Assembly (NCBI GenBank): GCA_017616775.1
Contig: JAFZXM010000005.1
Location: 1-64,000 of the forward strand
DNA from: Bacteroidales bacterium
GTDB taxonomy: Bacteria; Bacteroidota; Bacteroidia; Bacteroidales; WCHB1-69
DNA length: 64,000 nucleotides
Direction of reading: 5' to 3'
How positions within the stretch are numbered: the first letter of the stretch is position 1; each line of letters starts with the position of its first letter. The notes beneath the pieces were generated by a model. That model was not told where the DNA came from and ran no database searches. It saw nothing but the letters and a program-made list of their open reading frames with translations. This document shows positions 18,474 to 27,830 of the stretch, piece by piece. Position numbers and translations under genes: made by a program.

Positions 18474-19343
18474 ATGATGACTTCTTCCGAGTTAATCAAA
18501 AAAATCAAACGAATAGAAATACGCTCACGCCGACTTTCCCAACAAATATTTGCAGGAGAATATCACAGTGCATTTAAAGGCAGAGGTATGGCTTTTAGCG
18601 AAGTACGCACCTATACCTATGGCGATGATGTCCGTTTTATAGATTGGAATGTTACCGCACGATTTCACCAACCCTATGTAAAAATATTCGAAGAAGAACG
18701 TGAACTTACCGTCATGCTGGTAATTGACACCAGCACCTCCACTCTTTTCGGCACACACAATATGCGAAAAACGGATATGATAACCGAATTGGCAGCTGTG
18801 CTGTCCTTTTCCGCAATTAACAATAACGATAAAGTGGGTGTGATTTTTTATAGCGATAAAATAGAAAAATTTATTCCTCCCAAAAAAGGAAAAACACATA
18901 TATTGCGAATTATCAGCGAACTGCTGAACATCAAATCGCACCAGGGCACCACCGATACCGCCATGGCTTTACAATATCTTACCAGCGCCATCAAAAAAAG
19001 ATGCACCACATTTGTCATATCCGATTTTTTAGACACCGATTTTGAACTTGCTCTCCGCATAGCCAATAACAAACATGATATCTCCGCCATACAAATACGC
19101 GATAAAGGAGAATATTATCTTCCCGATATAGGTTATATGAAATTGCAAGACAATGAGACGGGAAAAGTGGTTATAGCCAACACTTCCGATAAACAATTCC
19201 AACGCCGCTACACCCAATGGTGGATGGAAAACGAACAGACAACCAACGATATCTTTTGTCACACCGGCGTGGATATGCTGAAAATATATACCGATGAAGA
19301 CTATATCCCCAAATTAAGAGAATTTTTCAAAAAACGTTCCTGA
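18474..19343 (+). CDS. DUF58 domain protein
   Basis: 289 residues. It contains the DUF58 signature, a stretch of the form F-x-E-V-R-x-Y-x-x-G-D-D-V-R-x-I-D-W-N (about 40-58), followed by a VWA-like fold with DTSTST in the MIDAS position (about 87-92). DUF58 proteins accompany MoxR ATPases almost everywhere. Two ATG codons start the frame. It ends by sharing its last base with the next start, so translation is coupled. Exact role unknown; probably an adaptor between the ATPase and the membrane proteins that follow. Confidence 0.9.
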   Translation: MMTSSELIKKIKRIEIRSRRLSQQIFAGEYHSAFKGRGMAFSEVRTYTYGDDVRFIDWNVTARFHQPYVKIFEEERELTVMLVIDTSTSTLFGTHNMRKTDMITELAAVLSFSAINNNDKVGVIFYSDKIEKFIPPKKGKTHILRIISELLNIKSHQGTTDTAMALQYLTSAIKKRCTTFVISDFLDTDFELALRIANNKHDISAIQIRDKGEYYLPDIGYMKLQDNETGKVVIANTSDKQFQRRYTQWWMENEQTTNDIFCHTGVDMLKIYTDEDYIPKLREFFKKRS

Positions 19344-20266
19344 TGAAAAAAAATATATTATTCTTTGCACTCATCTTATTTATTGCAAATGCTGAATGCC
19401 AAAACGCATTCATCTCTCTTGACACTAATCAAATATTGATAGGCGACCAGGTAAAAATGAATATCACCTTACAAAATCCGCCCGATGTTCCGATATTGTT
19501 TCCTCTGATATGCGACACCTGTATTCCGCATTTGGAAATTGTAAGCCGCGGAAACACCGATACCCTGCTGGAGAACGGACAAATCACATTACGGCAACAA
19601 TACACCATTACCGGTTTTGACAGCGGAAGCTTTGATATCCCCTCCTTTGTGTTTTATACCGCCGATTCGGAAACGGTGGCCCAAACACCTGCAGGCATAT
19701 TGCATATCAACACCATTCAGGTGGATACCAACCAAGCTATTAAAGATATCAAACCGCCGTTAAAAGCACCGCTGACTTTTAAAGAGATATTTCCTTACCT
19801 GACAGGCATAATCGTTTTGGCGCTGATAGTATCGGGAATAATATGGCTTATCCGCCGCTATTCGCCCAAGCGGAAAAAAGCGTCCGCCACACCGGCCAAA
19901 CCCTTAGAGCCGGCAGAAGTAATTGCATTAAGGGATTTGGAATCACTTTGGCAAAAAAAACTATGTGAAAAAGGGCATTATAAAGAATTTTACAGCAAAC
20001 TCAGCCTAATCACACGCACTTATATCTTCCACCGTTGGGATATACCTTCATTGGAAATGGTGACCACGGAAGTGTGCCAAGCCCTGCACTCCACCCCGGC
20101 CTCCGATAACGACATTCATAATGTACAACACGCTTTGGAAGTTGCCGACTTGGTAAAATTCGCCAAAGTACAACCTCTTGACAATGAAAACAAAGCCAAT
20201 TATGACTATATAGTAACATTTGTTAAAAACACCACTCCCGTTTCTACTCCGAAAGACGAAAAATAA
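19343..20266 (+). CDS. Membrane-anchored protein of the MoxR/Bat cluster (BatD/DUF4381-like)
   Basis: 307 residues: a signal peptide (1-20), an N-terminal beta-rich periplasmic part (about 21-140), one membrane segment (about 155-176) followed by a basic stretch, and a cytoplasmic helical domain to the end. This layout and its place between the DUF58 and VWA genes match the BatD/DUF4381-type subunit of MoxR clusters. The start and stop share single bases with both neighbours, which implies strict co-translation. Sequence similarity by eye is weak, so the family name is partly from context. Confidence 0.7.
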   Translation: MKKNILFFALILFIANAECQNAFISLDTNQILIGDQVKMNITLQNPPDVPILFPLICDTCIPHLEIVSRGNTDTLLENGQITLRQQYTITGFDSGSFDIPSFVFYTADSETVAQTPAGILHINTIQVDTNQAIKDIKPPLKAPLTFKEIFPYLTGIIVLALIVSGIIWLIRRYSPKRKKASATPAKPLEPAEVIALRDLESLWQKKLCEKGHYKEFYSKLSLITRTYIFHRWDIPSLEMVTTEVCQALHSTPASDNDIHNVQHALEVADLVKFAKVQPLDNENKANYDYIVTFVKNTTPVSTPKDEK

Positions 20267-21264
20267 TGAAACACATTATCAATTATATTACCACTTTGGA
20301 ATTAGCACACAAAGAATACCTTTGGCTGCTGCTCATAGTAATACCCGTCATAGCCTGGTATATATGGAAACATGTAAAAACACATGCTTCGCTGAATGTG
20401 TCCACCCTGCAACCATATATGCCCCAATCCAAACACAATGCCCTGATATTACACCTTCCTTTTGCACTAAGAATATTAATTATCGTTCTGACCGTTTTTG
20501 TGCTAGCGCAACCGCAAAGTTCCATGTCCCACAAACAAGTCAATGTGGAAGGCATAGATATCACCATAGCGCTGGATGTTTCGGGCAGTATGCTGGCTAT
20601 GGATTTCAAGCCCAACAGACTGGAAGCATGCAAAAGTGTAATACGCACCTTTGTGGAAAACAGGCCCACCGACCGTATGGGTTTGGTTCTTTATGCAGGC
20701 GAAGCCTACACCAAATGCCCGCTCACTACCGACCACAGCACCTTGCTAATGTCGTTGGATAACAGCGACAACAATCAAATTGACGATGGCACCGCCATCG
20801 GTGACGGATTGGGAACCGCTATCAACCGCTTGCGCGAAAGCCAAGCAAAAAGTAAAGTAATCATATTACTTTCCGACGGGGTGAACAATTCCGGATATAT
20901 CGACCCCCTGTCTGCTGCCGATTTGGCCAAAGAATTCGGGATAAGAGTATATACCATCGGTTGCGGAAGCATGGGTGAAGCCCCCTATAAAACTCCATAC
21001 GGCACCTTTTATGCCAAAACAGAAATAGACGAAAACCTATTGCGTAACATTGCTTCTGTTACCGGTGGCAAATATTTCAGAGCCCAAAACAAAGAAAAAC
21101 TGAAAGCGGTGTATGAAGAAATAGACCAAATGGAAAAATCGAAAATAAGCGAAACCCAATTCACCAATAAAAACGACGCCTTTTTCCCGTTTTTGTTAAT
21201 CGCCTTACTCTTATTTGTATTAGAACTCATACTTTCGCAAACCATATTGAAAATCCATCCGTAA
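20266..21264 (+). CDS. batA: BatA-like von Willebrand factor A membrane protein
   Basis: 332 residues. Two hydrophobic helices near the N-terminus (about 18-35 and 60-80) and one at the C-terminus (about 302-325) flank a VWA domain that faces the periplasm. The MIDAS motif DVSGSM (about 105-110), a later conserved Thr in the TDHSTL region and the LLSDGVNNSG segment complete the metal site. BatA is part of the Bacteroides aerotolerance system, linked to survival of oxygen and other stress. The usual batB and batC genes do not follow; cinA starts 12 nt on. Confidence 0.87.
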   Translation: MKHIINYITTLELAHKEYLWLLLIVIPVIAWYIWKHVKTHASLNVSTLQPYMPQSKHNALILHLPFALRILIIVLTVFVLAQPQSSMSHKQVNVEGIDITIALDVSGSMLAMDFKPNRLEACKSVIRTFVENRPTDRMGLVLYAGEAYTKCPLTTDHSTLLMSLDNSDNNQIDDGTAIGDGLGTAINRLRESQAKSKVIILLSDGVNNSGYIDPLSAADLAKEFGIRVYTIGCGSMGEAPYKTPYGTFYAKTEIDENLLRNIASVTGGKYFRAQNKEKLKAVYEEIDQMEKSKISETQFTNKNDAFFPFLLIALLLFVLELILSQTILKIHP

Positions 21265-21276
21265 CACGTATTACAC

Positions 21277-22530
21277 ATGAAACAACAAAATGTAAAGGCA
21301 TGTATTGTCAATATAGGCACAGAATTGCTGATAGGACAAATAGTAAATACCAATGCAAATGCAATAGCCCGAATGCTGAATACATTGGGGATAGAAACTA
21401 CGGAAATAGTAGTAATAGCCGATGAGCAGGAGACTATATTACATACATTTGAACAACAATTATCAAAAAACGACATAGTATTTGTAACAGGCGGTCTCGG
21501 CACCACCAACGATGACATCACAAAAAAATGTATCTGTATCCATTACAATACCCGGCTTATTGAAAATGCTGCAGTAAAAAAACATATACAGCATATACGC
21601 CAGAGCCGTGGCCTTCATATCCCCGACAGCGTGCTTTCCCAAGCTATGATTCCTCAAATATGTGAAGTGATTGACAATCCCGTAGGCACCGCCCCGGGCA
21701 TGTGGATATACCAAAATCAAAAGGTGCTTGTCTCCACCCCCGGTGTGCCCGGCGAACTTACCGCCATGATGGACGAAATCCGTATTCGCCTGCAACAAAC
21801 ATTTCTGCCTTGGAACAAGATAGACCGCCATTTCAAAATCAGCAACATTTCCGAATCAGGATTATCGGATATGCTGCAAGATTTTGAGCGGGGGCTTCCT
21901 GAATACATATCCTTAGCCTATCTGCCCAAATACGGTATTATCAATTTACGCCTGTCGGGCAGGCATGCCGACAAGCAACTGCTGGAAAAAGAAATGGACC
22001 GTCAGTGCGCATTGCTGCAAGATATAGCCAAAGAATATATTTTTTGTAATCAAGATATAGAAATGGCTCAACTGGTCGGACAGGCCCTTAAACAAAAACA
22101 AAAAACCATGGCTACCGCCGAAAGCTGTACCGGCGGACTTATCGCTCATGAAATCACCCGCTATGCCGGCAGCTCCGCCTATTTTAAAGGAAGTGTTGTA
22201 GCCTATAGCAATGAAATCAAACAAAATATTCTGCACGTTCCGGCAGAAATACTACATACACAAGGGGCTGTAAGTGAAGATACGGTAAAACATATGGCCC
22301 GGAATCTACTCTCTTTATACAATGTGGATTATAGCATTGCCGTATCCGGCATAGCAGGACCGGATGGAGGAACCGACCTGAAACCTGTTGGCACCGTATG
22401 GATAGCCGTAGCTGATAAAAACAAATGTATCACCCGACTGCATCACCTGGGTTTTGGCCGCCAAAGAGTAATGGACCGCACCTGCCAATTGGCTCTTTTA
22501 ATGCTTTACCAACTAATACAAGACTTATAA
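21277..22530 (+). CDS. cinA: CinA family nicotinamide-nucleotide amidohydrolase
   Basis: 417 residues, full length for the two-domain family. The N-terminal domain (about 1-170) is of the MoaB/MogA-like CinA type with NIGTELLIGQ and FVTGGLGTTNDD. The C-terminal domain (about 255-417) is the PncC-type deamidase with TAESCTGGLI and AVSGIAGPDGG. The enzyme recycles pyridine nucleotides by deamidating NMN. It starts 12 nt after batA and is followed by yigZ after 3 nt, so the run from moxR to yigZ may be one long operon. Confidence 0.93.
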   Translation: MKQQNVKACIVNIGTELLIGQIVNTNANAIARMLNTLGIETTEIVVIADEQETILHTFEQQLSKNDIVFVTGGLGTTNDDITKKCICIHYNTRLIENAAVKKHIQHIRQSRGLHIPDSVLSQAMIPQICEVIDNPVGTAPGMWIYQNQKVLVSTPGVPGELTAMMDEIRIRLQQTFLPWNKIDRHFKISNISESGLSDMLQDFERGLPEYISLAYLPKYGIINLRLSGRHADKQLLEKEMDRQCALLQDIAKEYIFCNQDIEMAQLVGQALKQKQKTMATAESCTGGLIAHEITRYAGSSAYFKGSVVAYSNEIKQNILHVPAEILHTQGAVSEDTVKHMARNLLSLYNVDYSIAVSGIAGPDGGTDLKPVGTVWIAVADKNKCITRLHHLGFGRQRVMDRTCQLALLMLYQLIQDL

Positions 22531-22533
22531 ACC

Positions 22534-23154
22534 ATGTTTGACAACGAATACCTTACCGTTCAACAGCCCGCACAAGGCTTGTACAAAGATAAAGGCAGCC
22601 GGTTTATAGGTTGGGTATATCCTGTACATAACGAAGAAGAGGTAAAAAATATAATTGCCGACATCAAAAAGAAATATTACGACGCCACTCATCACTGCTA
22701 CGCTTATCTTATCGGGCATTACGGCACCCCCGCAACGCGTGTCAACGATGACGGAGAGCCCTCGGGCACTGCAGGCAAACCTATAATGGGTCAAATACTG
22801 TCGCATAATCTCAAAGATGTGCTTATTGTGGTAATACGCTATTTCGGCGGTGTAAAGTTGGGAGTAAGCGGACTTATTGCCGCCTACAAAGCATGCTCTG
22901 CCGATACGCTGCAAAATGCCGATATCATCACTGTTCCCATTGAACATTTATATAGCATCTCTTTGCCTTACGACCTGCTCAACGAAATGATGTCCACCCT
23001 TAAACGCATCAATGCCAAAATAACCGGCACCGTGTATAACAACAATCAGGTGGACATTGAATTTTCCGTATCCACCGATATATCTCATAATATAGAAGAC
23101 CATTTTCAAAAATTCTACCAACTATCCCCCCCAAAATACCTTAAAGTATTATAA
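22534..23154 (+). CDS. YigZ/IMPACT family protein
   Basis: 206 residues. The N-terminal UPF0029/IMPACT domain is clear: KGSRFIG, HHCYAY, NDDGEPSGTAGKP and RYFGGVKLG are all characteristic. A small C-terminal ferredoxin-like domain (DUF1949 type) follows at about 135-205. The molecular role in bacteria is unsettled; eukaryotic IMPACT regulates the Gcn2 kinase, and a bacterial link to ribosome or nucleic acid binding has been proposed. It begins 3 nt after cinA, so it is probably co-translated. No terminator is visible in the roughly 100 nt before the next gene. Confidence 0.92.
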   Translation: MFDNEYLTVQQPAQGLYKDKGSRFIGWVYPVHNEEEVKNIIADIKKKYYDATHHCYAYLIGHYGTPATRVNDDGEPSGTAGKPIMGQILSHNLKDVLIVVIRYFGGVKLGVSGLIAAYKACSADTLQNADIITVPIEHLYSISLPYDLLNEMMSTLKRINAKITGTVYNNNQVDIEFSVSTDISHNIEDHFQKFYQLSPPKYLKVL

Positions 23155-23252
23155 ACATATACATATTCACCAAAAAAATACATCAGGAATTTAACATAAG
23201 CATATTTGAATTGTCTATAAATAGTAATTATAAATTTTAAAATCAGCATCAC

Positions 23253-23741
23253 ATGAAAAAATTAGCATTATTAATAGCAAGTATCTCCCTGATGACGATA
23301 TCCTGCTGCAACCAAGACAAACAAAACACATCTGACCAAAACACAGAAATGACAGAAGAGCATCCTAAAGGTCCCCATTGTGACAAACGCCCCTGCCACA
23401 ATATGAGTCCGGAAGAACAGGCTGAATGCAAGTTGATGAAAGAAAATTGGGAAAATTGGGACAATCTTTCCGATGAAGCAAAAAAAGAATGCATCACTAA
23501 AATAAAAAGTCACATGGATGCAAAAGAAGCGGAAATGAAAGCCCAAAAAGAAATGATGGAAGCCAAAAAACTTGAAATGGACGCAAAATGGGCCGATTTT
23601 GACAATCTCAGCTTGGATGAACAAAAAGAAGTAATCGACTTCAGAATGCATGGCATGCAATGCATGCGGGACAAAGGTTGCTGCAAACGTCCTCATGAAG
23701 GAAAACCCGAATGCAAACAACAATGCCCCAAACAAAAATAA
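23253..23741 (+). CDS. Small Cys/His-rich exported protein, probable lipoprotein
   Basis: 162 residues. A hydrophobic signal (about 1-18) ends in S-C-C, an acceptable though not ideal lipobox. The mature part has about ten Cys, clustered near the N-terminus (HCDKRPCHN) and at the extreme C-terminus (CMRDKGCC, then two more Cys among His, Lys and Glu). Between them lies a highly charged helical region rich in Lys, Glu, Met and Ala, probably a coiled coil. The Cys/His clusters suggest metal binding or disulfide exchange in the envelope. I know no family for it. It is a single gene ending in terminators. Confidence 0.65.
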   Translation: MKKLALLIASISLMTISCCNQDKQNTSDQNTEMTEEHPKGPHCDKRPCHNMSPEEQAECKLMKENWENWDNLSDEAKKECITKIKSHMDAKEAEMKAQKEMMEAKKLEMDAKWADFDNLSLDEQKEVIDFRMHGMQCMRDKGCCKRPHEGKPECKQQCPKQK

Positions 23742-23761
23742 ACACTTATTAAGTGACAACC

Positions 23762-23847
23762 ATACAATAATTTTTTATTGTATTAAAACTTCAACAAAAA
23801 CGTAAAACTATTTTAAGGTCTCCATACGGAGACCTTATTTTATTTAT
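23762..23847 (+). terminator. Two hairpins after the Cys-rich gene
   Basis: ATACAATA/TATTGTAT (23762-23769 and 23776-23783) encloses a T-rich loop. The stronger hairpin AAGGTCTCC/GGAGACCTT (23815-23823 and 23828-23836) has a 4-nt loop and is followed by ATTTTATTTAT, a good terminator on the plus strand. Confidence 0.7.
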
Positions 23848-23951
23848 CCGCACCACTGAAAAATGAGACAACCGGCAGCAATGTGCCCGCATCCGTTTAA
23901 GCTATACTCAAAAAACCAATATAATTTAATATCTCTAACCGATTTGCAAAA

Positions 23952-24485
23952 CTAAAAATACATATCTTCATTGCTTTCATCTTTGTACAGCATCATATGC
24001 AGATAAGGCAAAACAGTGAGAATTTTTTTACCCCAACCGCAAGCATAACGCATATTGCACAAATAAGCAGCCGACAAACGCGCGGTGATAGTATTTTTGC
24101 CATACAACAACACAAAATCTTTCAAATCCTGATATATATCGGCAATATGTTCGCACAATGAAACAGACTGTGTTTCACCTAATTGAATGTCATAAGTGTC
24201 AAAATAATCCTCTGACTCCAATTTACTTTTCAGCAATAAAAACACTGCCTCATATTCTTCTTCCGTAACACATTGCTCACATGCCGACACCTCATCCGCT
24301 TCGCCCGAATTAAGCAAACCTCCTTTGATATACAATAAAGGCAATATTTTCAGCATATAATCCAATATTTGCCCTTTGTCAAATTCCGCTCCATGCTCGA
24401 CAAATGTGCAATATTGAGTAGCAGCCACATACAAATCTGCTGCAATTTTTTCATTCATATTTTCCACTTCTTCGTATTCCATCAT
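23952..24485 (-). CDS. DUF5063 domain protein
   Basis: 177 residues, acidic, helical and cytoplasmic (no signal or membrane segment). The sequence pattern of paired helices with a conserved Y-x-x-x-C-x-F-x-E beginning and an ILPLLYIKG segment fits the DUF5063 family as I remember it in Bacteroidota. Function is unknown. Its start overlaps the tsaB stop by four bases, so it is translationally coupled to tsaB and may be expressed with it. Two consecutive ATG codons occur at the start. Confidence 0.7.
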   Translation of the reverse strand: MMEYEEVENMNEKIAADLYVAATQYCTFVEHGAEFDKGQILDYMLKILPLLYIKGGLLNSGEADEVSACEQCVTEEEYEAVFLLLKSKLESEDYFDTYDIQLGETQSVSLCEHIADIYQDLKDFVLLYGKNTITARLSAAYLCNMRYACGWGKKILTVLPYLHMMLYKDESNEDMYF

Positions 24486-25174
24486 CTTAATCCTTTTACT
24501 TTTGACACTGCCGATTGAAATTTTTTTAAATAAAACGGCTCAAAATAAGCTGCATCTGCAAACTTCTGCGCTTGATAATAAGAAAACGCTATGTCTGCCA
24601 TATATTTTGCCGAACAATTAACGGTTGCAAACACGGCTTGAGGATGTTGCAACACCGTTTGCACTTTATTCACTGCATTGCCGCAAAAGACAACAACATG
24701 TTCCGCCAAAACAGCGGCAAAACTGTTTTCTTGCACTATCACATTATCTGCCGGTGCTGTTTCTTGTAAATCATGATCATACAGGGCACAATACACCTCC
24801 ATCCTGCGGGCATCTATCATAGGGCAAAAGCACGCATATTGAGCATATTCCTGCCTGGCTCCGTTGGCTATTGACATCAATGTGGGCACTGCTATCAACG
24901 GTATTTGCAAAGCATAACAAAAGCCTTTGGCCGTAGATACGCCTATGCGCAAGCCCGTATATGACCCCGGACCCTCACTTACGGCAATGGCCGACAACTG
25001 CGTTTTTGCCACCCCCGACCGATGCAACACTTCATCTATATAGGGTAATAATATTTGAGAATGCATATTGGTGCCGTTTTGTTCTTTGCATAATATATTC
25101 CTGCCGTTACAACTCAAAGCCACCGAGCACACCTCTGTAGCGGTGTCTATACTCAATATATAAATATCCTTCAT
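24482..25174 (-). CDS. tsaB: tRNA threonylcarbamoyladenosine biosynthesis protein TsaB
   Basis: 230 residues. TsaB is an ASKHA-fold partner that dimerises with TsaD to place threonylcarbamoyl on A37 of ANN-reading tRNAs. The N-terminal ILSIDTATEVCSVAL strand and the SEGPGSYTGLRIG motif (about 68-80) are diagnostic. It has the usual length and no sign of damage. It lies downstream of atpC with a hairpin between, and upstream of the DUF5063 gene, which overlaps it. Confidence 0.94.
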   Translation of the reverse strand: MKDIYILSIDTATEVCSVALSCNGRNILCKEQNGTNMHSQILLPYIDEVLHRSGVAKTQLSAIAVSEGPGSYTGLRIGVSTAKGFCYALQIPLIAVPTLMSIANGARQEYAQYACFCPMIDARRMEVYCALYDHDLQETAPADNVIVQENSFAAVLAEHVVVFCGNAVNKVQTVLQHPQAVFATVNCSAKYMADIAFSYYQAQKFADAAYFEPFYLKKFQSAVSKVKGLR

Positions 25175-25200
25175 CAGCTTCGCTTATTTTTTCCATAAAA

Positions 25201-25248
25201 AAAGAAGATAAAACCATTGCATGTACTGCAAACAGTTTAATCTTCTTT
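25201..25248 (-). terminator. Terminator after atpDC
   Basis: AAAGAAGAT (25201-25209) and ATCTTCTTT (25240-25248) pair over a long loop that contains a small TGCA/TGCA stem; on the minus strand the stem runs into TTTTTTT. It is placed 20 nt past the atpC stop. Confidence 0.6.
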
Positions 25249-25268
25249 GGTATTTTGACTATAATATT

Positions 25269-25517
25269 TTATTTAGGAGCACATTTTTCAGCCAACACCA
25301 ATACTCTGTTGGCCAATACTTCCACTACTCCACCATCCAAAGTGAAATAGGTTAATGCGTCTCCGTTTGCTATTTTTACATTTCCTTTTCCCAAAAATGT
25401 AATCATGGGAGCATGGTTATTCAACACTTCGAACAAGCCGTCGTATCCGGGTAATTGTATCAATGTTGCTTCACCTTCAAAAACAGATGCTTCCGGTGTT
25501 ACTATTTCCACTTTCAT
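25269..25517 (-). CDS. atpC: ATP synthase F1 epsilon subunit (short form)
   Basis: 82 residues, covering only the N-terminal beta-sandwich of the epsilon subunit (starts M-K-V-E-I-V-T-P-E and has PGYDGLFEVLNNHAPMIT). The C-terminal helical hairpin that inhibits ATP hydrolysis in E. coli is missing, as is normal in Bacteroidota. It joins the central stalk of F1. It starts 15 nt after atpD and should be co-transcribed with it. Confidence 0.93.
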   Translation of the reverse strand: MKVEIVTPEASVFEGEATLIQLPGYDGLFEVLNNHAPMITFLGKGNVKIANGDALTYFTLDGGVVEVLANRVLVLAEKCAPK

Positions 25518-25532
25518 ATCAACTATTATTTA

Positions 25533-27113
<1,581 letters not shown>

Positions 27114-27312
27114 TTAAATACGATTACCAATTTTAGACTTTTTTTTCACTATTTTTTTTAATATTTTACTTTAACATCTGTAAATGAGACAGTTTTTTTT
27201 CTTTGTTCCTTTTCCCTAAAACGGAAATTCATCCCGGCTCACGCTTGTTCTTTCATACGAAAAAACATAAAAAGCAATAATTCATTTTTTCTCAAACAAT
27301 CATAAAAAATGT

Positions 27313-27320
27313 TACCTTTG
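27313..27320 (+). promoter_or_regulatory. -7 promoter element of the riboflavin kinase gene
   Basis: TACCTTTG matches TAnnTTTG and ends only 5 nt before the ATG at 27326. Transcription would then start at or next to the start codon, so the message may be leaderless. Confidence 0.6.
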
Positions 27321-27325
27321 CCATC

Positions 27326-27718
27326 ATGAAAATTGAAAGTACATTTTCTTCTTTTGAAGGTGAAGTTATACATGGCATGGAAATTGGCAGAACATTGGGA
27401 TATCCCACTGCCAACCTTCAGACTTCCGCCTCCGTTCCTCTGCGCGGCGTATTTTTGGTGCAAATTTTTATTCCCGCCTGTCAAAAATCCCACTATGGCA
27501 TAATGAACATAGGGGTGCGCCCCAGTTTAAACAAAAATCAAATAAGCATAGAAGTGCACATTTTGGATTTCCACAATAACCTATACGGGCAAACCATTCG
27601 GATTACCCCCTTGCAAAAATTGCGTAACGAACAAAAATTCAATTCACTAAACGAACTCAAGCAACAAATTGCATCGGATGAAGAACAAGCCCGCAATATT
27701 ATTGACAGATATCATTAA
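27326..27718 (+). CDS. Stand-alone riboflavin kinase
   Basis: 130 residues covering just the flavokinase domain. It should phosphorylate riboflavin to FMN. The ATP/flavin-binding motif is visible as GRTLGYPTANL (about 22-32), followed by GVF, the GIMNIGVRPS block (about 56-65) and the HILDF...LYG segment, with the catalytic Glu in IEVH. Bacterial RibF is normally a fusion of about 310 residues whose N-terminal half makes FAD; that half is absent here. No frameshifted remnant lies upstream, and a promoter sits right before the ATG, so it looks like an intact one-domain gene. FAD synthesis must then be done elsewhere. Confidence 0.88.
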   Translation: MKIESTFSSFEGEVIHGMEIGRTLGYPTANLQTSASVPLRGVFLVQIFIPACQKSHYGIMNIGVRPSLNKNQISIEVHILDFHNNLYGQTIRITPLQKLRNEQKFNSLNELKQQIASDEEQARNIIDRYH

Positions 27719-27758
27719 AAAAATGGCATTTTTTTTCTCTCATTTGAAAATATTTTTG

Positions 27759-27766
27759 TAACTTTG
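27759..27766 (+). promoter_or_regulatory. -7 promoter element of gatE-gatD
   Basis: TAACTTTG matches TAnnTTTG, 64 nt upstream of the GTG at 27831. Confidence 0.55.
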
Positions 27767-27830
27767 AAAGTATGAAATTTTCTTTTTTGATAAGAATAAA
27801 AAAATTGATAACTAATTAATTAAAATAGCA

